DNA from: Tetrahymena elliotti 4EA
Lineage: Eukaryota; Ciliophora; Oligohymenophorea; Hymenostomatida; Tetrahymenidae
NCBI GenBank assembly: GCA_000231825.2
Contig: JH720335.1
Coordinates: 62,001-126,000 of the forward strand
Direction of reading: 5' to 3'
DNA: 64,000 nt
The notes under the pieces are model-generated. The model saw only the letters and a list, made by a program, of their open reading frames with translations. It was not told the DNA's origin and made no database searches. Position 1 is the stretch's first letter, and the number at the start of each line of letters is the position of its first letter. The translations under genes and the position numbers were made by a program. Below are positions 11,344 through 24,127 of the stretch, piece after piece.

Positions 11344-14300
11344 TCAATTATCATCCTTTTTGGAGTTATTATTATTAATTTCAATTTTATTGTTAGATAG
11401 TTTGCTTGGGACAGTTTCTTCATCACTATTCAAATTTAATGTTTTGGGGCCAAATATGCTGTTACATCTTTTGACTTGAAATAGATTAGCATTTTAGTTA
11501 TTTAATTCTTCTATGTTATCTTCTATGAATTTTTTATTTTAGCTGAAAAAGTTAGAGTTTCCACTTCCAAATTTAGGGCTTGTATTTGTATCTACAGGTT
11601 CTAGGGTAGGAGTACCTCCAACAAAGGCTTAGTTATTTGAATTTTAAAATACTTTAGGAGTTAAAGCAGAATCCTTATCAGGAATGATCTAACGAGTAGT
11701 CTTTTTATCCAATCCACCATTGATGTTTTCAGAAGAAACAGACATATAACTTTAACCTAAAACAGTCAAGGTTTAAGTAGCTGGCTTAGCAGCTTCCTGC
11801 TTCTAATTATTTAATGTATTTTATCCATTGATAATATTTTTTTGATTTGAAGCAAATGTATGTTATTATCTAATAACATTATTACGATTTAGGAAATTAT
11901 ATTGATTAACAAAAGGAGATTCTAAACTTTCAGTTGCTTAAAGTATTTTAGTTACTGGAGTCATAGGAGTCATCATAGCTCTATTTTCTTCTTTTAAAAT
12001 GGGAGTATAATTGATAAAATTTTGAGGTATTGACAATCTAAGAGGGGCATTTAGCATGCTGTTTATAGATATTGACTCAGATTATTCATGGTTATTATTC
12101 TAAGATTTAAAGTAAGGTTTCATGGGATTTAAGTATATTTTGTTATAGAAAGTAATAATATCTATGCTTTCTCCTTTATCGTTAGTAGTTTTTTTGACTT
12201 TCTCTTAGTTGAAGTAAAGGAGATTCTCACAAGCTGAAAGCATTCCTTTGAATTTAATTTCTTTTCCTTCAAACAAATCTGCTCTGATTAATTTAAGAGC
12301 GTAAATAGAACAAATAATAATTTAGTCAACATATCTACCATCCATCAACTAAAGCTAAGAACGATAAACATAGAGTAGAGCTTCCCAAATTCCTTCTTAA
12401 ATTTTATCATCTAATGCAAGGATTTTGCTAATTTCTTTAACTCTAGTTGCTGAGTGGCTTATTAATCTTTTACATATAACTCTCTCATAAGATTAGTCTT
12501 TATTTTAGTCTTGTTAGAAATTCTTTAAAGCATTCTACATTAAGCGGTCCTTTTCTTCCCAAATAATATACAAAAGAATTTGCTTTTCTTGATTAAAAAG
12601 CTATTCTTTGATTGATTCAGGCATGTGTCTTATATTTAAAATTAAAAAATAAAAATATTTAAACAAATAAAAGAAAAGTTTATTTTTAATGAAATGAAAC
12701 AAATAATTACCTATCAAATTTAGCAAAATTTGAAATTACTCTCCAGTAATCAAGGGAACTAATTTTGCTTTATTTGATAACTAGGTCTAGAGTAACTCCT
12801 TTTATATCTTTAACGAAGCAATGGGTCATAATACAATTAGCTAAAAGAGAAAAAATGAAATTTTTATTCTCAAGCAAGGAAATAAGAACATTTTCTTTTT
12901 AATTCTTTTATTCTTCATCACTAATTTATTTGAAAAGAATAATTTAATAAATAATTAACAATAATTATTTTTATTTTTTCAGCTGTTTATTTAAATTGAT
13001 TCAAAAGAAAATTGAAAAACCTTGAAATATTTAAAATATCAATAATTCTCTTCCAACAAAAAGATAAGATGGTTTCAAATCAAAAGATTTTTTCTGCTAT
13101 TTTAGTATTTATATTCAAAAAAATTAGACATTTTTATCTTATCTTATTTGATTTTTTCAATAGGAAAAAATAAAATTTGTAAAAATCAAGCTTAATAAAA
13201 ATTTAATGAGTTAATTAGTTGATTAATTCATTTGAGATTCTGAGGTCACAAAATATTTCTTATAATTATAATTTATTTTTAGCTTTTAAAATTAGACTGA
13301 AATATTTATTGAATATTTATTTTCTTAGAGTAAAAAAGGTGCAGAGAAAATAAATTGATAGAAATAAAATAACATTGTTCACACAACTTTGTGTTAATTA
13401 TTCACCACCAATTTAGTGTTTTGAAAACATAGACAATTAGCTGGATTAAAAGAATACTTTAATTTAACAATATCTCTTTATTAATCTTGTTAGTACAGAT
13501 TTTAATTAATTCTTATGTAGAAAGTAAGAAAGAAAAAATTCCCTCGATTTTTGATTTGATTAAATTTTTAATAGAAAGTATTGTATTTGTTTATTTGTTT
13601 GTTTGTTTGTTTGAAAATACTAAGCAAGGTAAGCTGAAAAAGAAAATCTTATTGGAAAAGAGGAATTTTCTTTGAATAGTATTTATATTATGTAAAATTT
13701 GTTGAAATGGGTTGATTATAAATGAAAATTAGAATTTTTGGTAAAATGTTTATTATCTTTATAAAAAATTGTTTGTTTGAATAAAAGTATTTACCTGATC
13801 ATCTTTTCAAGAACATTTTAGAAGAAACTTATTACTTTTTATACTCTATATTCTATTCCTTCAGCTGCGCTTAAATCATTTTTCTTTTTCACATTGTAAT
13901 AAATATCACGCGCTATTTGAGAAGCTTCTCCTAACAATTAGGATCTATATTCTTTACTTATTTTATTCATCAAATCTTCGATTCTTTTGATGGGATCTGA
14001 CTTTGAATACATATTTATCCATTTTGAATTATCTAAAGCATTTGATAAAGGAGTACTTTAAACGTTATGCTAATTTGTGTGATGCTAGTGGCTTCTATGA
14101 TATGGTATTTTATAAACATCACCAGGGGCTTTTGGGGTAAGTGTATATTAACCTTAGCCAGCTTCGGCTTATTAGTGACCTTAATTTTAATGATTTAAGT
14201 GAATTCCAACTGGGCTGGGTAGTGGTCTTTCGAAATCGGAAAGCTTTGAATTAAGATGTAAGTTTTATTCATCATTATTAAATAGTGTTTTCTTAAAATA

Positions 14301-15779
14301 AATAGCATTTGTGGGGTTTTAATTGCTGCTTTAATATTTGCTTTCTTGATAATCTTTAGTAACGCCAGGGGGACCTTGTTGAAGGAGCATACTCGAAATA
14401 TGCTTTCCTTTTGGAGTCTATATTGATTGCAAAAATTCTTCTTCCTTTTATAAAAAGCCGTGCTCTTCAATTATAGAGTACTTTTTAATTTCTCTTTCTA
14501 AAAGCTTACTTAACTTCTCTAGCTATGGTAAAGAAGAAAATGAATCTGATAATAAGGCGTTCCAAGTATCTGCTATTTGACTAGAATTTTATTGGGAATC
14601 TTTTGTTGCTGTATTGACTAATTCACTATCTTTTTCTTCATCTATATTATTAGCTGATGATGGTTATTTCTCTTTTGCTTCTGCTAAATATGAAGTATCA
14701 CTGCTGCTACTACTATTACTGTTATTCAAATTTCTGCTAATTTTATTTTCAGTAAGATGGTTTTATGATGAATTATCTTGCTTGTCCTTTATTTTGTATA
14801 TATTTTCAAAAAGAGTCACTAGTAATTAAACAAATAGTTCATTTTGTTCTTGCATAACTGATGCCTCTAGCTTACTTTTAAGAAGAATTGCATTCACCTA
14901 TTCTGAAAGGGTGGGATGGTTTACATACTACTTTAAATTTGATGACTATTAAGCTGAATGCATCAATCCTTAATTGTTACTATAGTGCTATATGTTGTTA
15001 TTTAATGTTTAAGCAGTCTTTCCAGCATACTTAAGAGCTTCTGAACATATAAAATGAAGTAGGTAAACGCATTGTTCGATATCAACTTCAGAGTTCTATT
15101 TAAGCAGCTATTCTTTTAAGAGTAGATAAAGGCGCCAAATAATCCTTTACATAAAGTGCTTTTAGACTAATTCTGTTTCTGTGTAGAAACAGTCTAAAAC
15201 ATGAGTAAATTTTAAGAATAAACTGTGATTTCTTTTGATAGATTCTAACTTACTCTAAATGGCTTCAAAGTATTCCCTTTCTTTCAGGACCTAAGAGAAC
15301 TCTGCCATAGTCTTCAATAGCTATTCTATTGATCCCTTACTGTAGAATTTATTTCTTAAGTCAATAACGCTTACATTTGTGATTTTTTTACATTAACTTT
15401 CTTCCTTTTGCTTATCACTGGGTGATTAGCAAGAAGAATTTGACTAAACTTCCTCAACAATTTTTTGATCTTTTTGTTAGAGCCTAATATTTTCTTTGTT
15501 ATTTATCCTTTCAACATCATCAGCATTGTTATTTGTATATTTCCCTTCTGTTTGCTAAGGTGTCTATGGGCTTAGCTATTTATTCCTAAGTTCCTCAGCT
15601 TCTCTTTCACGACTTTCTAATACCATATAAAAAGCTGCGCATATAGGATAAACACTTTTTTAATAAGCAGTAAATTCACATGTCGCATTGTTCAAGTACT
15701 GCTCTAAAATATCTTCTATTGTCTAATTTGTTTCAGGATTATCAAAATATTTTTGAATAATTTCCAATTGATCTTCCAT
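11344..15779 (-). CDS. Retinoblastoma-family pocket protein
   Basis: Three exons on the minus strand: 15779-13795, 12920-12711, 12628-11344; 1159 residues, with intron phases fitting exactly. Early residues carry an Rb N-terminal type helical segment (YQKSVYPICAAFYMVLESR and later QLLKTMAEFSQVLKEREYF). Pocket A starts near residue 575 with TPLSNALDNSKW, the counterpart of the TPVS/TPLS motif of p107/p130/Rb, and runs through SLLENKNFIFSLLANCIM and LDYWRVISNF. Pocket B follows (about 760-900): LDDKIQEGIWEALLYVYRSQ, then MDGRYVDQIIICSIYALKLI and IITFYNKIYLNPMKPYF. The Ser/Thr-rich tail has several S/T-P sites (TPILK, MTPMTPVTK, LTPKV, SPKF), fitting CDK control. Expected role: repressing E2F/DP-driven cell-cycle genes in the nucleus. 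The 874-nt intron inside pocket A is by far the longest in this gene. Confidence 0.88.
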
Positions 15780-18092
15780 CTTTTATACTTTATATCAACT
15801 ATCGCTATTTTAACTGAGTTTGTTTACTTGCTTGATTATTTGGAGTGCTAAGATTCTAAAGATATTGTTCTACTAAAAAGAGAAAGGAGTGGGTAACTAT
15901 TTATTAATGAAAGAAAAATTGAATAAGCAGATGAATGTAATTTAAGTTGTTTACTGTTGTTAATTAGTTGTTCCTTTAAAAGAATAAAATATTATAATAA
16001 TTTGTTGAAATATGGCTAAGATAATTGATGATTTGATTGAATTTATTTCTAATCTTTTTTGTTTGTTTGTTTGTTTATCTTTGTTTTAATTTACTTTATT
16101 CAAAGATAAGCTTTGATTCTATCTATCTATTATTGTTATTATTAATATTACTTTTTCAAAGTGAGCTAAAAATTTTTATTAATTTTTTATAAAATTTCTT
16201 TAGTGCGCTCAGTCTTGGATTTTTTTGAAAAACAAAATAATTTGCACTTAAAACAAGTGATTTTCTAAACAAGCAAAAACAAACAAACAAACAAATAAAA
16301 AAAAAACAAGCAAATCAATTTCGCAAACAAATCCATCACAATTCTCAAATTTAAACAGATTCAAATAAAATTAATCATTGGTTTGATTCTTTTCCTTTCA
16401 TCTGCCCCATTTATTTAATTTAAATTTTCAAGCGATGTGGCGCACTCTTCTAGCTAATTAAATTTGATGAAAGGTATCTATCTGTCAATTAATAAATCTA
16501 TTTGAGCAAACAAATTCATTAAATGAAATATTTAAAAATAAAAGTATCAGCTCAAATTTTATAAACATGTAAATTAATCTTAGCAAATCATATCTCAAAT
16601 TTCTCTTTCTTCATATCACTAATTCTAATTGTCTTTCTAAATACTAAATTAAATTTTACAATCCCGCCAAATACATCATTTATTATTATTTATTTTTTTA
16701 AATGAAATTTCATGCATTTTATTTTCTTATAAAAAATTTTGATTAATTTTTTAGGAAGTCTGGACTACAATTTTTCAATTTTGATACTTGACCTAAAATT
16801 CATTTTTGATTATAATCAAATTAAATTTTCCCGCAAAATCTAAAAAAAGATTATTAATATAACTAAATAAAACCAATAAATCTTCTCTTTAAATATAAGC
16901 AAAAGTAATCTTCTCAAAAAATCAATCTAAATACACTCATTTTTTAAAGTGAATTAAAAAATTTAATCTTTAAATTAAAATTATTTAATAAGGTTAGGTT
17001 AAATATTCTTTAAATTTTTTAATTTTTATTAATCCCACTAAAATAAAATATATTTTGATAAATTAGTAAAAATATATTAAAACAAATAAACTCAAATTTT
17101 GAAACAAGATACCACAGCTTCTGATATTTTCTTTATTTAATAAAAAATAATAAGAAATCCAAAATTTAATTTCAAAAAAATGGGGTAAAAAATTAAATTT
17201 TAAAATAAATTTTTACATTTATTCAAAATAGTTAAATAAATAAAAAATAAAAAATAACATCTTTATTATTTGTATATGAAAATTACTTTGGCTATCTTGA
17301 TTACTATTAAACCTTAAAGATAAGTAAATTAATAAATTGCACTTTAACTAATAATCGTTTTTTCTAAATATTTTACTTTAATTATTTTTTTTATTTTTAA
17401 TGAAATAATTATTTAACAAAAATAGAAATTTTATTGATTATTTATATAAAAGGATCATAAATTGGAGTTAAAGAAAGATAATTTTTTCATTTAATTAATT
17501 AAAGTTTTACAATTTTATTTTTTTCATGATTTTTTTTAATTTTTGAATAAATAGATTTTTATTAAACATTATTCAAATAATTTCATATAATTTTTTTGAA
17601 CAAGTAATTATTAACTTAAATCTCGAATAGTTTATTTTTTTGATTTATTTTTTACTGCTTTATTGCCTTGAACAACATATGTATTGTTTTCTAAAATAAG
17701 AATAATTTATTTTTTTAATATTTTTTTATTATTGATTAGTTTTATAGCTTTCATTTAATCATCCATAAAAAAATATTGTCCTTTTCTAAATTTTTAAAAA
17801 AATGAGTCTCTAAATTATTGTGAATATTTTTTTATCTTTAATTTTACAAATTTAAAAAATAATTGTGAATTTTGAGATATCTTTTAATTATCAAAAATAA
17901 TCCAGCAACACATTTAAGAATCTTAAAAAACTTTAAATATAAAATAGGTAAATGTTTTTGTCAGCTGCAAATTGTTACTCTAGCCAGTAGGAGTAATAAT
18001 AAAATACAAATTAAGTTCGTCCTTAAAATCTATAAACATAAAGTTAAATTATTAATTTCTAGGATTAATATGTAACACCAAGAGATGTTAAT
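15780..18092. other. Divergent intergenic region with CAAA/TTTG microsatellites
   Basis: Between the 5' ends of the Rb-like (-) and Kelch (+) genes. A TTTG run at about 16058-16078 and a CAAA run at about 16274-16295 are complementary and 200 bp apart. The rest is AT-rich. An apparent ORF starting at 17872 has no domain and biased A/T codons and is not credited. Confidence 0.55.
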
Positions 18093-21000
18093 ATGAATAC
18101 AAATACAAATTAATCAATTTCAATAGGATAAAGTCCTTACTTGAATGGAACCCCAATTTAATAGAATGCCAACAACAATCTTTTTAGTCAAGTTTTAGCT
18201 AACGGATCATAGCAGTAGAGTTAGCATTAGCTCACTGGAAGTAATGCTATAGGTTAATAACAAACTTAGCAAATCTAGAATTAAAGCACTCTTTCAATAA
18301 AAACATAATCAAATAAGGAATAGTAATATGTTTATTGCCCAACTCATACTAATTTCTTTATAACAAACATATGTGCTTAAAAAGAATGTATTGAACCACT
18401 ATGTCCAGAATGCATAGTTGGACATAATGAATTACATACTAATAACTAAACTTAATCATAATTACAAAATATTTAAAGTGCAAGATAAAACTCAATCAGC
18501 AAGACTGAGTCTTTGATAAAATAGCTTAACTAAACAAAACAAGAACTACTACCTTAGCTTTAATAAAATATGAATGATTAAGCTAAGAGAAGTATGGAAA
18601 ATTTAAATCTTTTAAAGTAATAAATAACGCAAACAGTAGAAACCTTTTTTAAGGAATAATAAAACAAAGTAAATGAAACCTTTTAAAATTCCAAAAATTT
18701 AACAGAGCAGTTAAATGCAGTTATTTTTTAAAGAATAGATAATTTATAAAATATTTTCAATGAATTGTAATCACCTCTTTACATAAGATCTTTGATTGAA
18801 ACTATGGAAAATCCTACTTCTTTCAGTATTGAAGAGTCATCTTATTAATATTTAGTTGATCAAATAAAAGATAACAATTCAATTGTATTTAGTAAATCTC
18901 CTAACACTGAACAAATACTTAATGAGGTCTTACCTAAGTTATGTTCATACTAAAAAAGGCAAAAAATATTCAAATAACCTAGCCAAGGTAGCAATTTATT
19001 TGAAAGTAGGAGAATGAGTGATTCTGCTAACAATTCTTCTGACAAACAATTAAAAAGAGTGACATCTCCACTTAGTCATAGAAGTAAAATATTTGGATAG
19101 CAGTCAACTAATAATTTGTAGTAAGTCTTACCTACAAATAGCCCTTAAAAGTAGCATTTAATTCAATAATCAAGATAAAGTCTAGTCCTCTCTCCTAATC
19201 AAAAGGATTAAGTAAATTAAGTTTCAAAACATAGTGATGTGATTCAATCTTTAAAAAGTTTGAGTAATGATATTTATAATTCAACAACTTAAAAAAAAGA
19301 GGTAGTTAATTCTGTCAATTATTAATTTGCTCCTTCAAAAACTACTTCTTTAGGAAACGAAAACCATTTCTCTTCTTTAAACGCGAACACACAAACTCTA
19401 AATGGATTAAACTAAAGATCTTCTTAAACAAACCTTAGAACAAACCCTGTAAATAATTTTGAAACATTCAATGATTTCCATGAAAAATCTATCGACTTAG
19501 AAGAAATAGGTTAAACAATCAGATAAAATCATTATAATAACATGAATTCATTATAAAATGAAGATCTTAATAAGCAGAAAACCATTCAAAAGCAAGGGTA
19601 ATTCATTCATTCATTCAAATTTCAAAAAGAAAAATAAAAAATATTTTTTTGGAAATTTTCAAGGACAAAATTATTTTTGTTAGATTAAGTCCAAAAATTT
19701 TTTAATTCTATTTTATTTTATTTCAGAAGTATAGAAATAAAATGAATCTTATAAACGAGCATACCAACCTTAGCTCTTGTTAAATTTTTGCATACAACCC
19801 CTGAGAGGCCAAAATTTTAATCGTGGCAGAATGTAATTGTGGCACAAATTTTACAAGAGTTCCAAAATGTTTTTGATACAATTTAATTTAAAAAAATCTT
19901 TTAAAAATGTTCAAAATATATAAGAATTAATCTTAAATAAAAAGCGACAAACTGTCTAATTCAATAGATAGAGGTAACTCTAAATTAGTTTTACCAGTTA
20001 GTAGATAATAAATTTAAGAAGAAATTATTGATACTCATAAGAATGATTTTATGGAAAGTTTTACAGTAGAAGAGCTGAATGGAGTGAAAGATGATTAATA
20101 ACATATGAACTGCGATATAATTGATGATGCTTAGGATGATCAACCATCTTAAAAATCTATGTATGTATTTGTAGAGGGTACAAAAATTTATCATTTAATT
20201 GAGTTTTAAGAATATCTCAACTTCCCTAAATCTGGGTTTTAAACTGATTTCCTTTCTATTGATTTTAAAATACCTATCTGTCACTGCAGTATTTCTGTAC
20301 CTTACTAAGATTTAGTTATTATAACTGGTAATCAATCTTTTTATTTCAAATTTATTTATATTTTAATGCTTTATTATAAAGGTGGTATTATGTATGAAAG
20401 AGACAAAAGAAAATCAATAAGAGATGTATATAAATTGAATAAAAAATAAAACACTTTAGTGTAATTATCAGGTATGTTAAATCCTAGATCTATGCATGGT
20501 TTGGTATATTCTGAAGGAAGAATTTATGCAATAGGTGGTTGTTCTGGTTATGATGAATCATCTTCTATAAATAAATGTGAGTATTATGATTTAAAAACAT
20601 TAAAATGGGTGGAAATAGCTGATTGTATTTATAAAGCAAGTGGATCAGGCCTAACAGTATTTAATAATAAATATATATTTAAATTTGGAGGAAAATAAGA
20701 TATAGTTAAGCATGTTAATTACATTGAGTGCTATGATATAAGTAAGAATAAATGGAATTAAGTGAACTTTAATTTAGCATTAGATAGCCATAACTGTCTT
20801 CCATACTACCCTTTTATAAGATAAGTTAATTAAAATTAAATCATTTTGTTTGGAGGTTAAAACCATAGTGTCAGAATGAATCAATCATATATTATTAATG
20901 TTAACTAAGATAAAAATAAAAATACACCTGATCTCTTATTTGAGAAATCTCGCTCTCTTCCTACTTAATGTGATTTTTACCAGTCTTAATCTTATATCTA

Positions 21001-21100
21001 CTAAAACGAATTATATGTTATAAAAAACGCATCCAAGATGTCATTAGATGATCAATCAGTTTTCATTGTTTTCAATGGAGATAATTGGAGCTTTGCTTGA
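18093..21100 (+). CDS. B-box zinc finger plus Kelch-repeat protein
   Basis: Three exons: 18093-19597, 19945-20327, 20382-21100; 868 residues. Residues about 80-115 hold a B-box-type zinc finger: YCPTH, then CAQKEC, LCPEC and HNELH supply the Cys/His ligands. A helical, Q/K/N-rich middle (about 120-290) looks coiled-coil, and a long S/N/Q-rich linker follows. From about residue 560 to the end come Kelch blades with the paired-glycine pattern: ITGG, MHGLVYSEGRIYAIGGCSG, a W later in each blade (TLKWVEI, NKWNQV), IFKFGGK and ILFGGQ. B-box/coiled coil followed by a beta-propeller is a TRIM-like arrangement without the RING, so it is more likely an adaptor or substrate-binding protein than a ligase itself. 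The first intron is 347 nt and contains a small GC-richer patch; an extra exon there cannot be excluded. Confidence 0.78.
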
Positions 21101-22020
21101 ATACAATTATGAGATTAAAATATCAAAATCATTTAATAAATTAATTAATTTTAAATTAAAATAAGTAAAATTATTACTAAGAACGAAAAATTAAACTCAT
21201 TCTAATATATGATCATATAAATTCGCAATATATAAATAATTTATTAATTCTTTAAATTATTGAATCTTGATTTATTACCTGTTAAAATATTCAAACCTTA
21301 AAATTGGAAATTTAAAATAATTTATTCTTTTTTAACTTGAAATTAGTCTTTTAATGAAAACAATTTTCTTTAATGTAAATAAAATACTCATATTTTTTAA
21401 TAAATTACCTTTGTTGTAATTATCGAACACTTTTTTAAGAGAGATGTTCATTTTAAAGGTAATCTAAACCAAAAAAATTGAAAAAACCCTGAATTTAAAG
21501 ATAAATTTATTAAAAAAAATACATAAAATAACTTAATAACTTTTATTTTTACAATCTACAGCCAAAAAAATGAATGATAAAATATTTAATTTTTATGAAA
21601 TAAAAATTTTCTTTAATTCATGATTAATAATACCATTTGCCAAAAAGAAGCTCTAAAAATGAATGAAATTTTTTGAGTCAAAAATAAGAAAATAATTATT
21701 ATATTATGAAATACAATTTCAAATTAAAATTCTTGAGATATAAAATGTTATTTAAATAGTACTCTTGCTCTTTTAAATTATAAAAATACCCAGTTATACC
21801 TAAAAATTTATCATTATCATACTGACGGATGAATTTTAAAGGTATTCAGAGAAAAGATAATAAATATTTAATATAAAATAGATTATAGCATGAAACAATA
21901 TTAATAAAATCCTCAAATAATTATTATTTTTAGATATTTTTTGATGGTTGAAACTACTTTTGCAAGATTTAATTATCAATTAAGCTTTTTTTCAAATATT
22001 TAGATAAAGTTATTCTATTT
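21101..22020. other. Convergent intergenic region, no gene seen
   Basis: Between the 3' ends of the Kelch (+) and EF-hand (-) genes. AT-rich with frequent TGA in all frames; nothing recognised. Confidence 0.6.
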
Positions 22021-24127
22021 TCAATTTTATTCATCAATGTAAGATTCATTCAGTGAATCTTCTTTTAATGTTTCTAATTCTTTTTATGTTTTTCCCATGT
22101 TTAAAGCTTCTTTGAATTTTTACCTTGTGTCTTTCCTAAATTGATATCCCTTTAATTTAACAAGAGGTTTTGTTATCATAAATATAATATAAAATGAAAT
22201 ATACATTTTCAACATTTTCAACTACTTTAAGCAATTTGTTCACTAGTCCGAAATGTATACCTTCTTTGTAGTTCACACTAAAAATTTATTTTGAATATTA
22301 ATAAATAATTTCTAAAGAATAATTTACAAATTAGCAGATATAGGAACCCAACAATGGAAAGGTTCTTCTAAATCATTTTCAATAATTTGATCAACTCTTT
22401 TAACATTTTTAACTGATTCATCAAGTAAAGCTAGAAGGAGGGTATTTGTGGAAGTGGCTTTGTAAAGTTCTTCTTTGTCTAATACTCCATCTCCATTTGT
22501 ATCACACTCTTTAAATATTTGTCTCACAATTCCTTTCAATTTAACTTTATCATCATGTGTAAATAGATTTTGTTTTAGCACATTATAAAGTTAATCTGGA
22601 TTAATATTTCCATTTGTATCTGTATCACATAACTCCATGAACACTAAATAGATGATAATAAAAAAAATAATAAATTTTTAAATAATTCATAAATAAAAAT
22701 ATTAAATAAACCTCTTAATTTATCATCTATGCTATTTTCTTTAAACATTTCTAAACCTATAATTAATTCTTTATAATCAACAGTTCCTGAATTATCATCA
22801 TCGAAAATACTTTTTTATAATTCAATAATCATTTAGATTTTTTTTCTTTTTTATATTAATTGATTACTAAAAAAGTTTATCTCCTAGATTTTATTCTGCT
22901 CCAAGTCCTACATAACTAAGCAATTCACCAAACTCAGCTCTGTCCATTCCTTCTTTCTTTTATTTTATTTTTTTATTAAATAACCTCTACAAAATGTAAA
23001 AATGTAGAAAAATGTATTACTTTATTCTTTGCAAATTTAAGCATCAAAGAATAATTTGAAAATAACTACTTTATAACATCTTATTTGTTTTGTAAGAGCC
23101 ATTAAATAGTTTTCCATTTCATTTTAAATTTAGATTTAGCAGGAATCTTCTTCTTGAAGTTATCTAAATTGAATCCATAGTCCTTCTTAGCAACATTAAG
23201 CATAACTGATATTGAACCCTTTGGAACAGGAAGAGCAGTGGTATTTATTTTGCTTCTATCAGAATATTTAAGTCTATTCTATACTTTCTATTGATAATAA
23301 AAAAAGATTAGAAACTATTGTATAAATAAAATAAACAACTTTATCATAAATGAAAGTTTGAATTCTTCCTTTTCTCTCGATTTCAACAGTTTTAGGATTT
23401 CTAAATCTATAATCTTTTGCATTCAAATAAAAAATTATTTTTTGTTTATTAACTAAGTTAAAACATATTTCAAAATAAAGACTTTACATTGTAGCTCATT
23501 ATCAGCAGAGCTTTTAACTATTTCATTAAAATCATTATCTTTTTGTTTGTATTTCTGACTCTCTAGTTTAGCTAATGTTTGGGAAGTTAAATTCCTTGTT
23601 CCTTCATATAATACATTTGGGTCTCTTTTAAAGCTTTTAGCTGATTGACTAATTCTTTTGTTTGGTAAACCATAATTAGAACCCTAACTTAACTTTAAAG
23701 TACTGTTTAATTTATTATCATCAGCTTTTTTTTTAGGGCTCTTTTATCTCTAGTATTCTGCTTAAGCATCTAAAAACATCTATCTTTATTTCATTTAAAT
23801 TGCTTCATCTAATTATTTTTTTCTTAGATATTGAACAGTTATATTTCTATTCATCAATTTTTATTAATTTTTTGGGAGTATTTCTCCTAATTTGCTCTTT
23901 TAAAGCATAGAATTAGTTGCTGCAGGAGGAAGAAATCCATTTTCTATTTATGTATTTGTCCCAAATTACTAGCTTGTTTTGGAAAAATTGGAGATAGTAG
24001 ACTTTCTCTTTTGAGCAATTCTTTCATTCTATGTAAAAGTATGTTGATTTATAGTTTACGATTAATATGATTCGTTTTAAGATACACTGTTATTATTTTA
24101 CAAGACTTAAAAGCTATTCTTTTTCAT
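22021..24127 (-). CDS. EF-hand calcium-binding protein with long N-terminal extension
   Basis: Minus-strand exons: 24127-23488, 23413-23340, 23287-23021, 22986-22868, 22845-22712, 22643-22328, 22277-22205, 22149-22021; 583 residues. The N-terminal ~300 residues are basic and Q/K-rich with no named domain. The C-terminal part starts with a helical segment ending GMDRAEFGELLSYVGLG, as in calaxin/EFCAB-type proteins. Three EF-hand loops follow: DDDNSGTVDYKE (complete), DTDTNGNINPDQ (last position Q, not E) and DTNGDGVLDKEE (complete). A ciliary or basal-body calcium sensor is likely but inferred. Two introns are very short: 22987-23020 (34 nt) and 22846-22867 (22 nt); the latter could instead be a one-base error in an A8 run. 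A second start at 23117, spliced to the same acceptor at 22986, would give a 272-residue short form. Confidence 0.7.

Noticed and set aside
17872..18075. 67-codon ORF before the Kelch gene
   Set aside because: No domain, out of frame with the B-box exon, and typical of chance AT-rich reading frames.
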